NCBI RefSeq assembly: GCF_037038585.1
Contig: NC_092524.1
Coordinates: forward strand, 47,081,001 to 47,145,000
DNA: 64,000 nucleotides
Origin: Patagioenas fasciata
Lineage: Eukaryota > Chordata > Aves > Columbiformes > Columbidae
Reading direction: 5' to 3'
Below, piece after piece: positions 23,516 through 35,822 of the stretch. Position 1 is the first letter of the stretch. The number at the start of each line of letters is the position of its first letter. The notes under the pieces were generated by a model, which saw only the letters and a list, made by a program, of their open reading frames with translations, did no database searches and had not been told where the DNA came from. A program made the translations under genes and the position numbers.

Positions 23516-23540
23516 TGACTCAGTCCACCCCTGACTGAGT
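23516..23540. promoter_or_regulatory. Inverted AP-1-like pair
   Basis: ACTCAGTC and GACTGAGT form perfect 8-bp arms around CACCCCT. The left arm includes a consensus AP-1 site TGACTCA (23516-23522) and the right arm the near-match TGACTGA. Confidence 0.4.
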
Positions 23541-25001
23541 AGTTCTATCAGTACTGTGAAACTTTGAGTCAGCTGATAGCAGCAGATCCAAATCCCTCCT
23601 CAGAGACTGGCAAGCAGAGTACGTTTCTGCAGTCACTGCGGAGGGAGTGCTGTGTGTGCATAATACTTGTTGGAAGAACGGTACAGCCAGGGATACTGTT
23701 GGAGTTGCGTCTAGAGGCAATTGAATAATTCATTATCAATAGTATTGTGAATTCTGGCAATATTTTAACTGAATAAATATTCGCAAATACATTTCCATTA
23801 TTTAGCCAGCTTTGGCTCTGTCCCATTCCATTTAATATGCAGCTCTATCCAACTTTGCTCCCAGGTAGGAAAATGAGCTGAATCCTGTAAGACATGTGGA
23901 TCCCAGTTTTGCAATCAGCAGGTGGCATTTATCTAATAACCTCTTTGTAAGAAAGAGCTTTGCTATGCAATGCTTTTCTAACCAGTCTGGGCATCATAAA
24001 CGTGTTTATTAAGAGAGCTAGGCATTTACAGTATGTACAACTTCCACCTGTGCATTTTCTTTAAATTCTTTGGTTTGTAGCTTCTCAGAAATAGCTATTT
24101 TGGTCTTTTGCACTTAGACCTGCATGTCGCGTGCTGGTTGTAAACAGGCTATTTTGGACAAATTACTCTTCTTTTGGACAGTATTCTGCATGTCAGTAAC
24201 ATGAGTGGTTCCTCTGAAGACAGCAGGCATGTTTCTTTCAGGGTTACTGTTTTGAGAAAGCCCTAGAAAACAAACTGTCTTCTTCCACCTGCTGCCAAAC
24301 CAGCTCTGAAACCAAACTTTGCAGGACAGTCCCGTGCTTTCTTCTAAACATCCTCAGTACAGCCTGCTCTGTTCCTGACTTGCAGGAGCCTAGATCATTG
24401 TTAGGCTGTTAAAGAATTTGCTTTTATTGCAGGCTTTCTGAAGTTTACCTTCTCCATCTCTTTCTGTCCATCTCAGTTTAGTTACAAATCTCTTTTGTCC
24501 TGGGAATTTCTGTTCTGGTAGTGAGTCTGCATCCTTTTATATGGCTCACGAAGAGCTCATGGACTCCTGCGAGGTTCAGAAATCTATAATGAATAACTCA
24601 AAAAAATAATAATTCCGCTGCATAAAAATACTTAGCGGCTCTAATTTCTATTGAGGACAAATCACACAAGTATGGCCCTTCTAAGCCAAACTCATTTTGA
24701 AATAAGATGTTCCAACAAATCACTGGAAGACTTTTTCAGAGATAAAAACCTTCTCACTTTCCAGACATCTCATTTATTAAATGTCTCATCCAGTTCATTG
24801 CAATCTCTCCATATTAGGCATAATACCAAACACTAAAATATATCAGATAGAAAGATGAGAGTGATGAAGTTTGGATCTGGATTGTCATTTATAATGTCAA
24901 ATTAGACTCATAGCCACAGTCCCATAAAAGTGGGTATTTATCACAGAGAGAGACAGGCTCTTAGTCTTGGCTATACTCTATGTATGGATTAAGCCCAAGG
25001 A

Positions 25002-25026
25002 CAGAGGTGGCCTTAAGCCACCTCTG
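25002..25026. repeat. Perfect 10-bp inverted repeat (hairpin)
   Basis: CAGAGGTGGC and GCCACCTCTG flank the 5-bp spacer CTTAA. The arms are GC-rich and fully complementary, so a stable stem is expected in single-stranded DNA or RNA. No T-run follows that would suggest a terminator. Confidence 0.85.
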
Positions 25027-25755
25027 GTCACCATTCATGGGTGCTGGGTTCTCTGATGTAAATTAGAGCATGCCAATGAATCTCACTAAAGGAGCTTGAC
25101 TTTTTCCAGAGATATTGTGCATCGGACACACACAGGCATAGAGTCAAATCCCTTCTCGTTGGATGGTTTGCATAGCCTGGCAGTAAGTCAGTCTAGGGCT
25201 AGGCTAGGGACCCATATGTTCACCACCACAGCATTGCAACCTGCACCTGCTTGAGCAGCTTCAGAAGGTGAAAGCAACAACTTCTTTGGCCTCCTCTGTA
25301 AATCAAGGGTTACAGCAGACCAGACCTGGACTATCTTTTATTCCTACTGCAAAACATGTTCCAGTTTTCCAAATAAATGTTAGCTTTAGTTTCCTTTCCT
25401 GAAAACAGAAGATGTTTCTTTAATGCATGAAGAACTCATGGGAAAGGAAATCCCTGCCTCTTCTATTTTAATGAGAGTACTTTCGTTTTATCTACAAAAG
25501 AAAACAGCTTCTTCAACCATCAGCTTCTCATGTGGAAATTACAATTGCTATCAAAAATTTGGAACCCAACAGAAAAAGATGAGAACACAACCCTGAAAGG
25601 CTAGTCTGTTTCTCCTTTGCCCTCTCTTTTTTTTCTTCCCTTTTTCTCTGCCTCCTAGTCCAATATTCTCTAAGTTTCTCTTTAGTAGGAATCAAGGATT
25701 TCAGCACCAATTTTAATACCAAAGACATCTCCTGTAAAAGCTGGGTAGTTTGTAT

Positions 25756-25787
25756 CCAGGGCTCTATTCCTCCAGGGCTCTATTCCT
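25756..25787. repeat. Perfect 16-bp tandem duplication
   Basis: CCAGGGCTCTATTCCT occurs twice back to back (25756-25771 and 25772-25787) and is followed by a further CC. Identity of the copies points to a recent slippage event. Confidence 0.95.
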
Positions 25788-28224
25788 CCCACTTAGCTTC
25801 TATTTTAGTTACTGGTGACATATCCTTCAATCCCGACACGGATTAAGCACACAGGTTACCAGACAATTCTGCCCATTCGGTACAAAGCTGCGTCACTGGG
25901 TTCCCATCCCTCTTCTTCCACTCGAGCGAGTTGCAGCCTTTCCCTTCTCCTTTTTCCACTTGTGACAACTTATCCCAAAAAAAGTTAAGTAGTGCATTGT
26001 CCCCTTGCCCCGGCTGCTAAATTATATTCATAGGTCCCCTTCTACTCTGCAACTGTGTAAAATTGAAGGCCTTCCCTGTCTGAATAGGTTTACAAAATCT
26101 GAGAGTTCTGCTGCTGCTGCCACAATGCCTAGGAAAATCTTCGGAAGCACTGGCACCAGCAAACCAGGTGCAGCTCTGCATTAGGGACTTGTCTGACGGA
26201 GGGAAAAGGAGCCAATGCAACTCCTGCAGATTTAGGAGACAAGCAAGCAGCTTCTCATGAAAGAAAACAAGCACTTTCACTGGAAACTGCAAGGGCACCA
26301 ACCTTCACAGTCCCTTTTTCAGTACCTTGGCTTAACAGAGAATCCCTCAGTCTCTGCTGCCATTTCTCAAAGAGCCCAAATGAATCACTAAAGAGCAACA
26401 CAAGATACTTCTCCTTTCGGTGACTGTGCTTCTGGAGTGCAATGCTGAGGAAGGCTGAAGGGTCAGTGAGAAGCTCACACATGGCCTCACTTGCGGGCAG
26501 CAGCGCTGAAGAGGGGACAACCAAGCTGCACTGCAGCACTGACTTGTTCATTCTACACCACCATCAAGCAGCATTTTGGAGGAACTCATCTAGGAGCAGT
26601 ATCTAGGCACCAAAACAACATTAAAACAACAAGCTACATTGGTCCTTAAAGCCCCTTTCCCCCTCAGTTTTCTCTGATGGATGGGTTTTTCCTCCTGATT
26701 TTGTCTTCCGTTCTTGCAGCCCTGTGTGACCCTGGACACTCTCTCACTGCCTCCAGTTTGCCACTGGGGGTTACTAAGACCAACCTCCATCTCACAAAGA
26801 TGGGCTTGTGGGGGCGATATTTGGTGAATTCATGTCTACAAGCACTTTGAGGTCCTCTTACGGCCTTGCTAGAGAAGAGGAGATGACTGTTCTGATTCCT
26901 GCTCTCTCTTCCACAGGCCACTTCTCAGGTTCAGGTCAGCGTGACACCCTGCCTAAGGCTCTCGTACCCTTTATATGGGGACATAATGGTTCCTGAGCAG
27001 ACTCTTCTTCCCCAGGTTATTTCTGTCTCAGAGCTGCTGCATTCTAGGCTCCCTAAATCCAGTGCAATCCTGGAGGAGGTGATTCCTCCTCTGCCTGCCC
27101 TGCTCACAGCAGGTTGTCACCTACTCCATGAACTGGGCCAGACGCTGTGCTGCAGCTTTGCTTGGGGAATTACATGCTCAAATGGTTTCTCCTTCCCATC
27201 CCCCATACCTCCAGCCACAAAAACAAGCAAAGGCTTGTGAGCTAATCCTGTGCAGAGACTTTATTAAATAAACACAACTGGTACTGGTGGCTTGTTTGTT
27301 TGGGGTTGCTTTTTTTTTTTTTGCATTTGCTATCTTTGGAAAGCTAATCCTTTGGAGTTCACCCAGCGATTTCGGTCACCTCCAAATAACACTTACTAAT
27401 AATCTTAATAAATCCATCTCCTAAGCAGCAGTCACTACTGCCTGGCACTGAAGTACACAGAACACCTCAGCAGCTTTGCTTCAGCTGACACCCTTGTTTA
27501 TCTTGATCACAAATGAAAAGGAACACTTGCTCCATACACTCTCAGATCTCCCCGAAGGGCTCCTTTGGGCGTTGTGACTGAAGGGGAAGGCAGTCAGGAG
27601 GATGTGACTTGCAGGTTTCCTCTCTTCCTCTGCCCTGCTTCAAATCAGCTGCTGAGCACTTCTCACAAGGCTGCTCATATCTGGAGTAAGAGAGCCGTGT
27701 TCGACACATGTATAGCCAGAAACACAGCGAAACAGCTTGATTTCTGTGGAAAAATTAAAGCTCCCTATCAAAATAACTGTCATAGTCAAAGCAGGGCAAC
27801 TTGGAAACATATTCTCCACATTTTTGGTGCCTGGTACTCATGGCAAGAGATGGGGTGTCAGGACATAGAGATTCTGTTCTCACCTATTGGCTTTGTGTGT
27901 GAAGTTGGGACAATTAACAAAAGCAGAGATCCATCAGGCACCAAGAATGGATCGTATGCATTGCATGTGTCTCAGTCCAGAATTCAAATGTAACTCCTCT
28001 AAGGTTTTGCAGCCTAATTTAGGGTCCCTGAAAACTATGCAGGACTCTTAACATTTTTCTTTCCCCAATGCTTGCAGACGCTCATGCCTTGCGGCGCTGA
28101 GGAGCTCAGTGCTGATCTCATGCTGAACATGCTTCCTCCACTTTGCTCCCAAAGAACTTCAAACTGGCACACAAGTTCCTATCAAATGAGTATTCACACA
28201 GAGACTCCTTCAGTAAGAGTCTCC

Positions 28225-28385
28225 ATTTCCTTCAAAACAACCCCGTAAGAAGCACTGCTTTGCTTAAGTGTTATTAACCCCTGGTGTTACTGATGGGAAA
28301 ATTAGAGATTAGTGTGAAATGACTAGTTTAAAGCATACAAACCAGTACCAAATCAGGTACCAAGGTGGAAAAAGGACTGGAGATT
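28225..28385 (-). mobile_element. Probable MIR SINE fragment, reverse orientation
   Basis: TTCAAAACAACCCCGTAAGA, then TTATTAACCCCTG and TTACTGATGGGAAAATTAGAG, follow the reverse complement of the MIR 3' half (CAACAACCCTGTGAGG, TTATTATCCCC, TTACAGATGGGGAAACTGAGG). ACCAGTACCAAATCAGG further on fits the CGAACCCAGG part loosely. Confidence 0.5.
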
Positions 28386-31300
28386 GCATGTATATCCTCA
28401 GTCTGCACAGACAGATCCCTTTGAAGTTTAGTTTAATGATTTAATCACAGCTTATTATATGCTCAGAAATATCTGGATGACAGACATTATGCATATTACC
28501 ACTTTAATTTGTCTGTATGCATCATTTAGAGTGGCTGACATTAGAGGCAGCTTCTTTATTGTGCCACTGGTGAAATCCAATGCTTGCTTGAGTCTGGCTC
28601 CACTTTTTCTGACTGGTTTTCAGTATTCTCTGTTTCACAGGGGGAGGAAGCTCTTGGGAAAGATGCCAGGGTCTTGGCCTTGATTACACTAATTGAGGAG
28701 TAAGGCGGTTCCAAATGTCTATCAACAGAAACCGATAGAGAAGTTTGTACCACTGATGCTCTGTAATACTGGAACTGGCATGGCAGGGGCTGGGCAGAAA
28801 GAGAGAATCCTATTTCTAATACAAGCTCATCCTTACTTACTGCCATCTCTTCAGAGTCAAGGCAAGGTTAAGCCAAACACTAAGAGAATTAAGAGGTTTG
28901 CAGTTTTTATCCTACATTAACCATTTGGCCTCGCCCCTCCAAGCACCCGATTAGGATTTTATCAGCTAAACCTTCTTCCAAGACCCCTGTGAGCCATTGG
29001 GGAACTACAGATTTTGGGGAGCTTATTTTTGTTCTGCTTCCCTCAGTTGTGTTCTCTGAGATTGTGAGTACTATAGGCACAGGACAAACGAAGGGGAAAG
29101 ATGGGGAGAGATGTTAAACCAAACTGCTCACAGGAATTTGCTATGTTGAGGCCCATTATGAGTTAAAAAAAAAATTCTGTATGAGAAACATGATATGAAA
29201 GGGGGCCTGACTGTTTGTGCAGGCAGGATAGATTACATTTAAAACGTTTGTTATGGGAGAAAGAGTTTGCAGTCTGATGGGGGGAAAAGTAGAGGAAATG
29301 AAAGAAAGTACTGGGAAGACAAGACTGTAGACAAAAGAGCGAGGAAGGAAAAGTCCCATTTTCTTCCTCATTCATATTTCTGAATTGTGACGCCCTTTGT
29401 TGAGCAAAACATAAATGAAATCTGAGCTATCCCTACATTTCCTTTCCCCTTAGTGTATAGTAAAGGAAAATTCATCTGTGCACCGAAGGAAATGCAACTC
29501 CTACACTTTGAAGGAAAAAGACTGAGCAATGCAGATACAGAATGACAGATAAATATGGAGACACATACATATGGGCATACAGCCAGAGAAACACAGTGCA
29601 CACAGACATAAAAAAGAAACAACACAATACCCATGTGCAGGCAACAGACCCACCCCAGGCATCGTGAATAAAGGCAGCAATAAACCCCTTCTATTACTAG
29701 CATTTTGCACTACCAGACCAGCTTCACTGTAAAACAAACAAAAAGCTTCTCCTTGTCAGAGCTGCACTCCCTGTGCCTGCCAGCCCAGCATGGCAGCGCG
29801 CAGAGGCTGCGGCACGCTCTCCCTCTTCCACCAGCCCTGAGTGCAGACACACAGCTCAGTCAAGGTCTGTCAGAACTTTTTATGCAGTACTAGAAAACTC
29901 AGCGTTTCATATGGTTAAAAGGCTGGAATCACTGCCTCTGACTCATCTTCATTTTCTTTTTAAGCTCCCCTCCCCCCCAGCCTTTCTGATTGCACGCTGA
30001 TTACATGCAGCATTGCAAGGCACAAAAGCAAGCTGTATTTTAGCTATGTGTACATGACTGTACAATCTCCCAACCAGAGCAACGTGTGCTTTTCTCGATG
30101 ACAACGTTGACACAGATCCCAAGTGTCGGGTGGCAAAAGCTGCAGCCAGTTTCCCGTAAGTCTATTTCTGGTGCAATGCAAGCGCATGAGCACGGGGCTG
30201 GATGTATATTTAACTCCACGTTTTAATCCAAAGAGGTCAGGAAATAGGAGCATGAATGCTCCTGTTGTGGCAGATGGGAATGTGTTGGATTGCCCACATT
30301 GTCAGGCAAGGGGCCCTGGGCCTGGAGGTAGTGCTGACATCATTGTCTCTCCCTGGGTTTTGCCTGGAGCTGCAGACAGAGAAAGCCGTGCAGGCAGTAA
30401 CCCTTTCCTGCCTGAGCGCCCAGCCACCAGCTCTGCCACAATCTCCTCTTTGTCAGTTTCTGCAGTGCCCAACAACGTAGCGATTAAAGAAAATCTCTTC
30501 AGGCCGGCTTAGGCTCTGATATTTCCCTTCCAAAAGAAATAAATTTTATCAGCTCTTGAGGCAGTAGCTTAAACATAATAGGAGTGTGTCACCTCAGCTG
30601 TGGAAAAACACAAGCCCCAAAAGAAAACCTTGGCATTTATCCTTCAAATACACAGATAGGAGTGCACAAGGACACAAACCTTCTGCTGTAAACACTGAAA
30701 CCTAAGTAAATTTAGGAACTACATAAAAACTTAACTCAAGGCAATTGCATAAGCCCAGGCTCCAGCCTCTGCATCTTCAGCACTTCTAGTGGTTTTTGGA
30801 CCACCCCACTTATCACCCTGCTCTGCCCCACAGGCACCCCTGTTTCTGACCTCCTCATACTTCCCTTTCCCCAGCCACACAGCCTGTCCCTGACACCTCA
30901 GCAGGTACCCACAATGTCACAGCAGTTAGAAAGTAACAGCTCCCGGAGGACTCAGCACAACAGAGGATCAAGTGTTATGTCTGCAGAGAGGCTCTGGCAA
31001 TGCCAAAGGAGTATGCAAAATAAGTCCTGTAAATCCAAAAAGTCAGAGCACGCATAAATATCACTGTGCTTCCATGCACTGCTCCATGGCTTTTAGGCTC
31101 TCTGACAGTTTATCTCCACCATCCAGACTGATGTAACAGCAATTTGAAGAATTTGAACCCATTTGGTAGCTCTTGTGAATCTTTAAAAACCCTTTTCCTT
31201 GTACATCACCCTTTTCTTCACCATTCTGTTCTGTATTGGTATGGAAACAAGCCATGAAAAGAAAGGATTTTGCAGGAAAACAATTTGATTCTGTGTTTGT

Positions 31301-33339
31301 ACTTTTCCACAGGCAGCAATCCTCTAATGATTTGGGGTCATTTTCTCTTGCCTATTCCCTTTTATTCTAGCAACATAAAAAAGGATCCTTAAAAAAGTAC
31401 TTGCTCTCTGTTCAAATAACAGAGAGATACTAACTTCTTGCCCCAGTAATGCCAGAGAATCCCACATAGCACACTGACCTCTCCTTCACTCCCCCCCGTT
31501 CTGCCCAAGGATTACAGCAGTCTCAACACAGGCTTGTCCATGCACGGGCTGTGTTTCCCAAACCTTGCAAGATCTTTTATGAATTAATTTCAGTCTTATC
31601 CACATTTCCTGACTTCTCTGTATTTCCATCAGAGTTTTGATGTAAAAGTAACCAACATGGTTAAATGTTGAGAGCAGGAATTTTGCATTTTAACCTATCT
31701 GTAGATGGCCCTACAGCAATACTGTGTTGTAAAGTAAGTAATAATCTGGTGGTGTGTATGTGTGTGTGCATTGAACTGCATAAGGGAGTAGAGAGAAGAA
31801 GACAACAGTGGTTTGAAATACAACATATTTAGGGGTTTTGTAACAGGATTTGTGAAAATGGGAAATGAGACAGGTCTTCAGTCTCACTTTCAGCTCCTCT
31901 GCAGTATTAACTGACCACTGCCTGAACTCAGGGCTGTGCATTTACTCTTCACACACACATCCTCCTCAGTTCCAGGGAGGAAGATGGGCAAAAGCAGAGG
32001 ATATGCTGCTACCTGCTCTGTGGGCAGTATTGCTGCTGAGACTGTGGCAACAAGCACTGTTCAGATGTCCACTTTGGCTCCTTCCACTCTGTTGGGATCC
32101 ACATTACCCCACGGGCAGGTCAGAATTATAGGAGTAAAAAAGTAATTTGGGGGCTCCTTTCTGCCCCTGTTCTCCTAAGCTGCAGCAAATGCAAATCCGG
32201 CTCATCTTGAACCTGTTCCCATCTATTTAATTTGTTGTAGAGTGACATTTATATGACTCCAATTAATGACTCCAACATGTTCTGTGTAACACAGTTTGAT
32301 GACACAAATATGTATGTCGGATGCTTGTAATCGATATTTACACATAGACAATGTATGTGCATTTAGCATGGTTTCAGTTTGAATATGTAACACAGATACA
32401 TCCAGATCCCCCAGGTGCATGAGACAGCTCCAAGGCCTCTGATGGTGACTGGGTCCATAAGGTAGGAGGGACTTTAACACTATACTAGGACCCACTGTCT
32501 GCCTCTTAGCAGCACCTATTTGGGCACAAGGGATTTTGTGCCTGCACATCCTCTGGCTGAAGCACAGCATCATGGCCTCTCTCCACATACTGTCCAAGGC
32601 ACAGCCCATGAAGATAACTATTGATTGTCCACATTCAGTGCCTCAGGTGATGGAGTAAAATACAGGGCATTAGGAGATGTTAAGAGTGTCTTAGCTGCAA
32701 AATCATGTGAGGCAGGAAAGAAGGGTGTTATTCTTGCACTGGGTGCCTGATTTCATAGTTCTCCATTAGGTGGCATTGGCAAAACCTTGTAAACCTTATG
32801 GATCCCCATTAACTACAAAACAAAGCCCTGCGGAGACTATGAACTCAAAAGTCTTCCTATCTAAGGTCCTGTCTTAAGTAATTCCACAAATACCAGTCCA
32901 CAGACCTTGGATTTGGACTGCAGACCACGCCAGCCTGATTCAGTTGCCTTCCTTTATGTGCTGCCACTAGAGGAGTTTAACCCATCCCCTGGGGGCAGGG
33001 CAGAGGGCAGTGAGCCACACAGCCCTGGCGAGTCAGCAGTCGCAAAACCACAGCACCCCGACATGTTCAATGTCTGCTCCACTGTGAGCGTATGAGAAGA
33101 AACCTGCCATTCCCGCAGAGTGGATGTGCATATTCCTGGGGTTTCTGCGAACATTTCAGTAGTTTGCCTTCATTTATATGGTGTGGGTTTATGTGCGAAT
33201 CTACACGCGTTAACACCGAGGAGCAGTTTCTGTTGGGGTCACCACGGGGATTTTTTTTGCTAGGAAAGGGTTAACCGGAGTGCCCTTGCTGAGCTCTGTG
33301 TCTCCTTGCATTCCAGGGTAAATGGTGTTTTGCAGAGCC

Positions 33340-34110
33340 TGGTTACCTATGGCAACAGCGGAGAGGAATATTGCAGGCGAATCTTCTGAATCACAGGATT
33401 TACAGCCCATATGTTTATTCTGCAGTGAAACACTTCCAGCCCCGCTTCTGATGTGAGCTGGGAACCGCGAGAGGGCTTTGCAGAGCCATTTAAAAGGCAA
33501 TGTGAGCTGGAAGCGAGGCATTTTTAATCAAAGGCCAGGTTCGAAAAAGAAAAACATAGAGCTTCCAGAATGAGCTCTACTGTCACGAAGCATACCTGTA
33601 CTCACACGCCTGCCACCATTAATAATCTCCACACAATTTCGCAGCTACATAATAACTGCCTGAATTTCTAGCCACAGATTCAGCTCTTGCACGGCCACCC
33701 TGGGCGTTAAATCAGCAAGACTGAGGTGGCTGGAAAGCCTGCACCACCACAGCACGGTCCCCTCTGCCAGAGCCAGCCCTCCGGGGCCTCAAGGCACCTT
33801 GCTCCCTCCTGAGCAATACCAGACAGGATACTGCCTTGTGGGCAGCAGGCGTCAAAACATCTGCTTTGTGATGTGTGCGTGTACCACCGACTTACAGATC
33901 ACTGTATGGAGGCTTTTCATTATGGCTTTATAAAAAATTTGAATGGGATTTTTAAAATTATCACAACTGGAGAGAGTGCTTTAATTAAGCCTGTTAAGTA
34001 TTATGCACATTTATGACATCATTTGAAAAACAATAGTACAGATGCATGCTTTTACATATAATTTTGAAATGCCAATGGCTTTACTGAACTAACTGCATCT
34101 CATCTCATCC
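33340..34110. promoter_or_regulatory. Candidate conserved non-coding element cluster
   Basis: This interval is rich in uninterrupted developmental motifs: a TCF/LEF site ATCAAAGG (33527-33534), TAAT-rich sequence around 33520 and 33620, TTTAATTAAG near 33981 and TTTATGACATCATTTG near 34011. It carries no repeat signature. Such composition is typical of deeply conserved enhancers in gene deserts. This is a judgement from pattern, not from alignment. Confidence 0.35.
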
Positions 34111-34194
34111 CTTCTGAGAAAATAAGCAGCTCCAGGCCTGGCTAAGCTGTGGTGGGGAGATCATCTGGGAATTCAGGAAGCTAACGGCACAGCG

Positions 34195-34270
34195 CAAGGA
34201 GCTGTGGTTGAATGCTTGGTCAAAAACTCATTTCACCTCTCTAACCCTCAAAAAGTCAGGAACCTGGTCT
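34195..34270 (+). mobile_element. Possible MIR SINE core
   Basis: GAGCTGTGGTTGAATGCTTG followed by GTCAAAAACTCATTTCACC and TCTCTAACCCTCAAAAAG parallels the MIR core AGCTGTGTGACCTTGGGCAAG, TCACTTCACCTCTCTG and CCTCAGTTTCC. It is diverged, and the flanks are not recognisable. Confidence 0.4.
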
Positions 34271-35119
34271 CTGCTCCCTCTGTAGTCAGCAGAGATAAAT
34301 TCAATTGTTCAAAAACAACTCATCACACCTAAAAGAAATACCTGCATGGCTGAGCGAGTCCGTGCAGGTGCATCTCCTGGTACTGGAGACAGTAATGTGA
34401 TCCCGGTACAGGCTGAGGGCAGGTCACTGTAAACACAGCTAGACAGCCACATCAGACCGAATTCACGTGGAAGCATCAAATTTATGCTCTTCTCTCTGGA
34501 ACCTGAATGCTCCCATATGTTGCTACTTTTTTACTAAAAAATTTGCAGTGTATGCTACATATTAATCTAGCTATCTCAAAGTCTGACAGGAAAACACTTT
34601 TCTAGCTGAATGAGAAACTGGGTGTTTTGTGGGAGTCTGCTACTCATTTTTGAAGGCACAGAGACAGGTCATTGCAAACTGTACTTGCTGTAACCTAGGA
34701 GGAATTTGCCTTGCTGATAAATATTTAACAGTCACGAAGGACTGATCTGCAAAGCCTTGTATGGGCACCCTTTCAATGGATTCAAAGCAGTACATGCCAT
34801 TTTTCAGGCTTGCAGTTCCAAATACACTTTTTTTTTTCATAAAGGGAAAGGAAAGCAAAAATAAGATATGAAACAGTTGAATCACTGTGCTTCTGTGTGA
34901 GCCCTCAGAATTCAGAAATGAGCACAACTGTTTAACTCAGATTTTTGTTCCATTTGATTAAAAAGAAAACATTTACTTATTTTTACTATTTTTCTTTCCC
35001 TCAATTTAGAAAAGAAAACAGAATCCGAGTTTATTGATCCAATGAAATTTATTTGGGAAATTGCTTTGAAGCTGTGGACTAAGATAAACAGTTACTCATA
35101 ATATATGTAGCTAATGATC

Positions 35120-35127
35120 ATGCAAAT
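35120..35127. promoter_or_regulatory. Octamer ATGCAAAT next to TAATGATC
   Basis: A perfect POU octamer overlaps a TAATGATC homeodomain-like stretch within an AT-rich block (about 35020-35130). Confidence 0.35.
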
Positions 35128-35607
35128 CACAAAAAAGGAGAGAGAGGAGGAGTGTGGGAGGAAGAATTCATCCCTTAGGTGGAAAATGAATGGGTCTTTA
35201 ACATAGAACTGGCAGGGCATCTGCCTGCCTGTCTGTGTATTGCCTTTTTCACGCACCCATCTATTGTATACAACCATCAAACACAAAATTAAAACTTGAA
35301 TTTAGTTTGCCTATTCATCGTTCCAAGGTTCAGCTAATTTGTTTGTTTGCGGTGTGTATTCAAACCCTCCTTACAGTAGGGAGATCTGAGAGGCAATGGG
35401 GTTTGCATTATGCAGTGAAATCACTTAAACTGAGATTATTTTGGTCAGATGGAGGGAAGGATCTTTCTTTTTCCATACAAATCAATCCTGGAATTTGCCA
35501 CACTTGTGGCTGAGGTTGTAAGGTTTTAGAAAAAGAAACAGCAATTCTTCTAGCAGGAGGAATTTTGTGTGGTTGAAGACCGAGAATAAAAGCGATCTTT
35601 CCTGTAG

Positions 35608-35640
35608 ACGCGCGCGCGCGCGCGTGTGTGCGCGTGCGTG

Positions 35641-35682
<42 letters not shown>

Positions 35683-35701
35683 TGTGCGTGTGTGTGTGTG
35701 T
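35608..35701. repeat. Alternating purine-pyrimidine (CG)n/(TG)n microsatellite
   Basis: A CG run (35609-35624) passes into mixed TG/CG and then a long TG run to 35701. The strict alternation is broken only around 35641-35643. It is a classic Z-DNA-forming microsatellite and likely length-polymorphic. The CG portion is unusual for intergenic vertebrate DNA, where methylated CpG decays. Confidence 0.95.
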
Positions 35702-35789
35702 TAGTTTCTCATTCTCCACCATTTCCTGAAAGCGGGGCTTCGGGAAAAAGCACACAGACACATAACATTTTTCCATTAGCAGAGCAGGA

Positions 35790-35822
35790 GGGGGAAGGTA
35801 ATGGGTTGGGGGGAGGGGGTGG
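35790..35822 (+). repeat. G-quadruplex-prone G-rich stretch
   Basis: G-runs of 5 (35790-35794), 3 (35803-35805), 6 (35808-35813) and 5 (35815-35819) lie close together on the plus strand, about 100 bases from the Z-DNA-prone tract. Confidence 0.65.

Larger units (their letters stand above)
22515..25000. other. Intergenic, no gene recognised
   Basis: The stretch contains a pyrimidine microsatellite at 22537-22563 and an AP-1-like inverted pair at 23516-23540. No convincing coding frame and no mobile element were recognised. Confidence 0.5.
25027..35600. other. Intergenic, no gene recognised
   Basis: There are no convincing coding frames. The stretch holds a 16-bp tandem duplication (25756), a polypyrimidine run at about 25608-25655, a 12-13-base T-run at about 27311, MIR-like fragments near 28225-28385 and 34195-34270, and an enhancer-like block at 33340-34110. 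The other long intervals show no structure that I can name. Confidence 0.55.

Noticed and set aside
27565-27993. 142-codon plus-strand frame
   Set aside because: The start codon is TTG and the translation has no domain or biased pattern.
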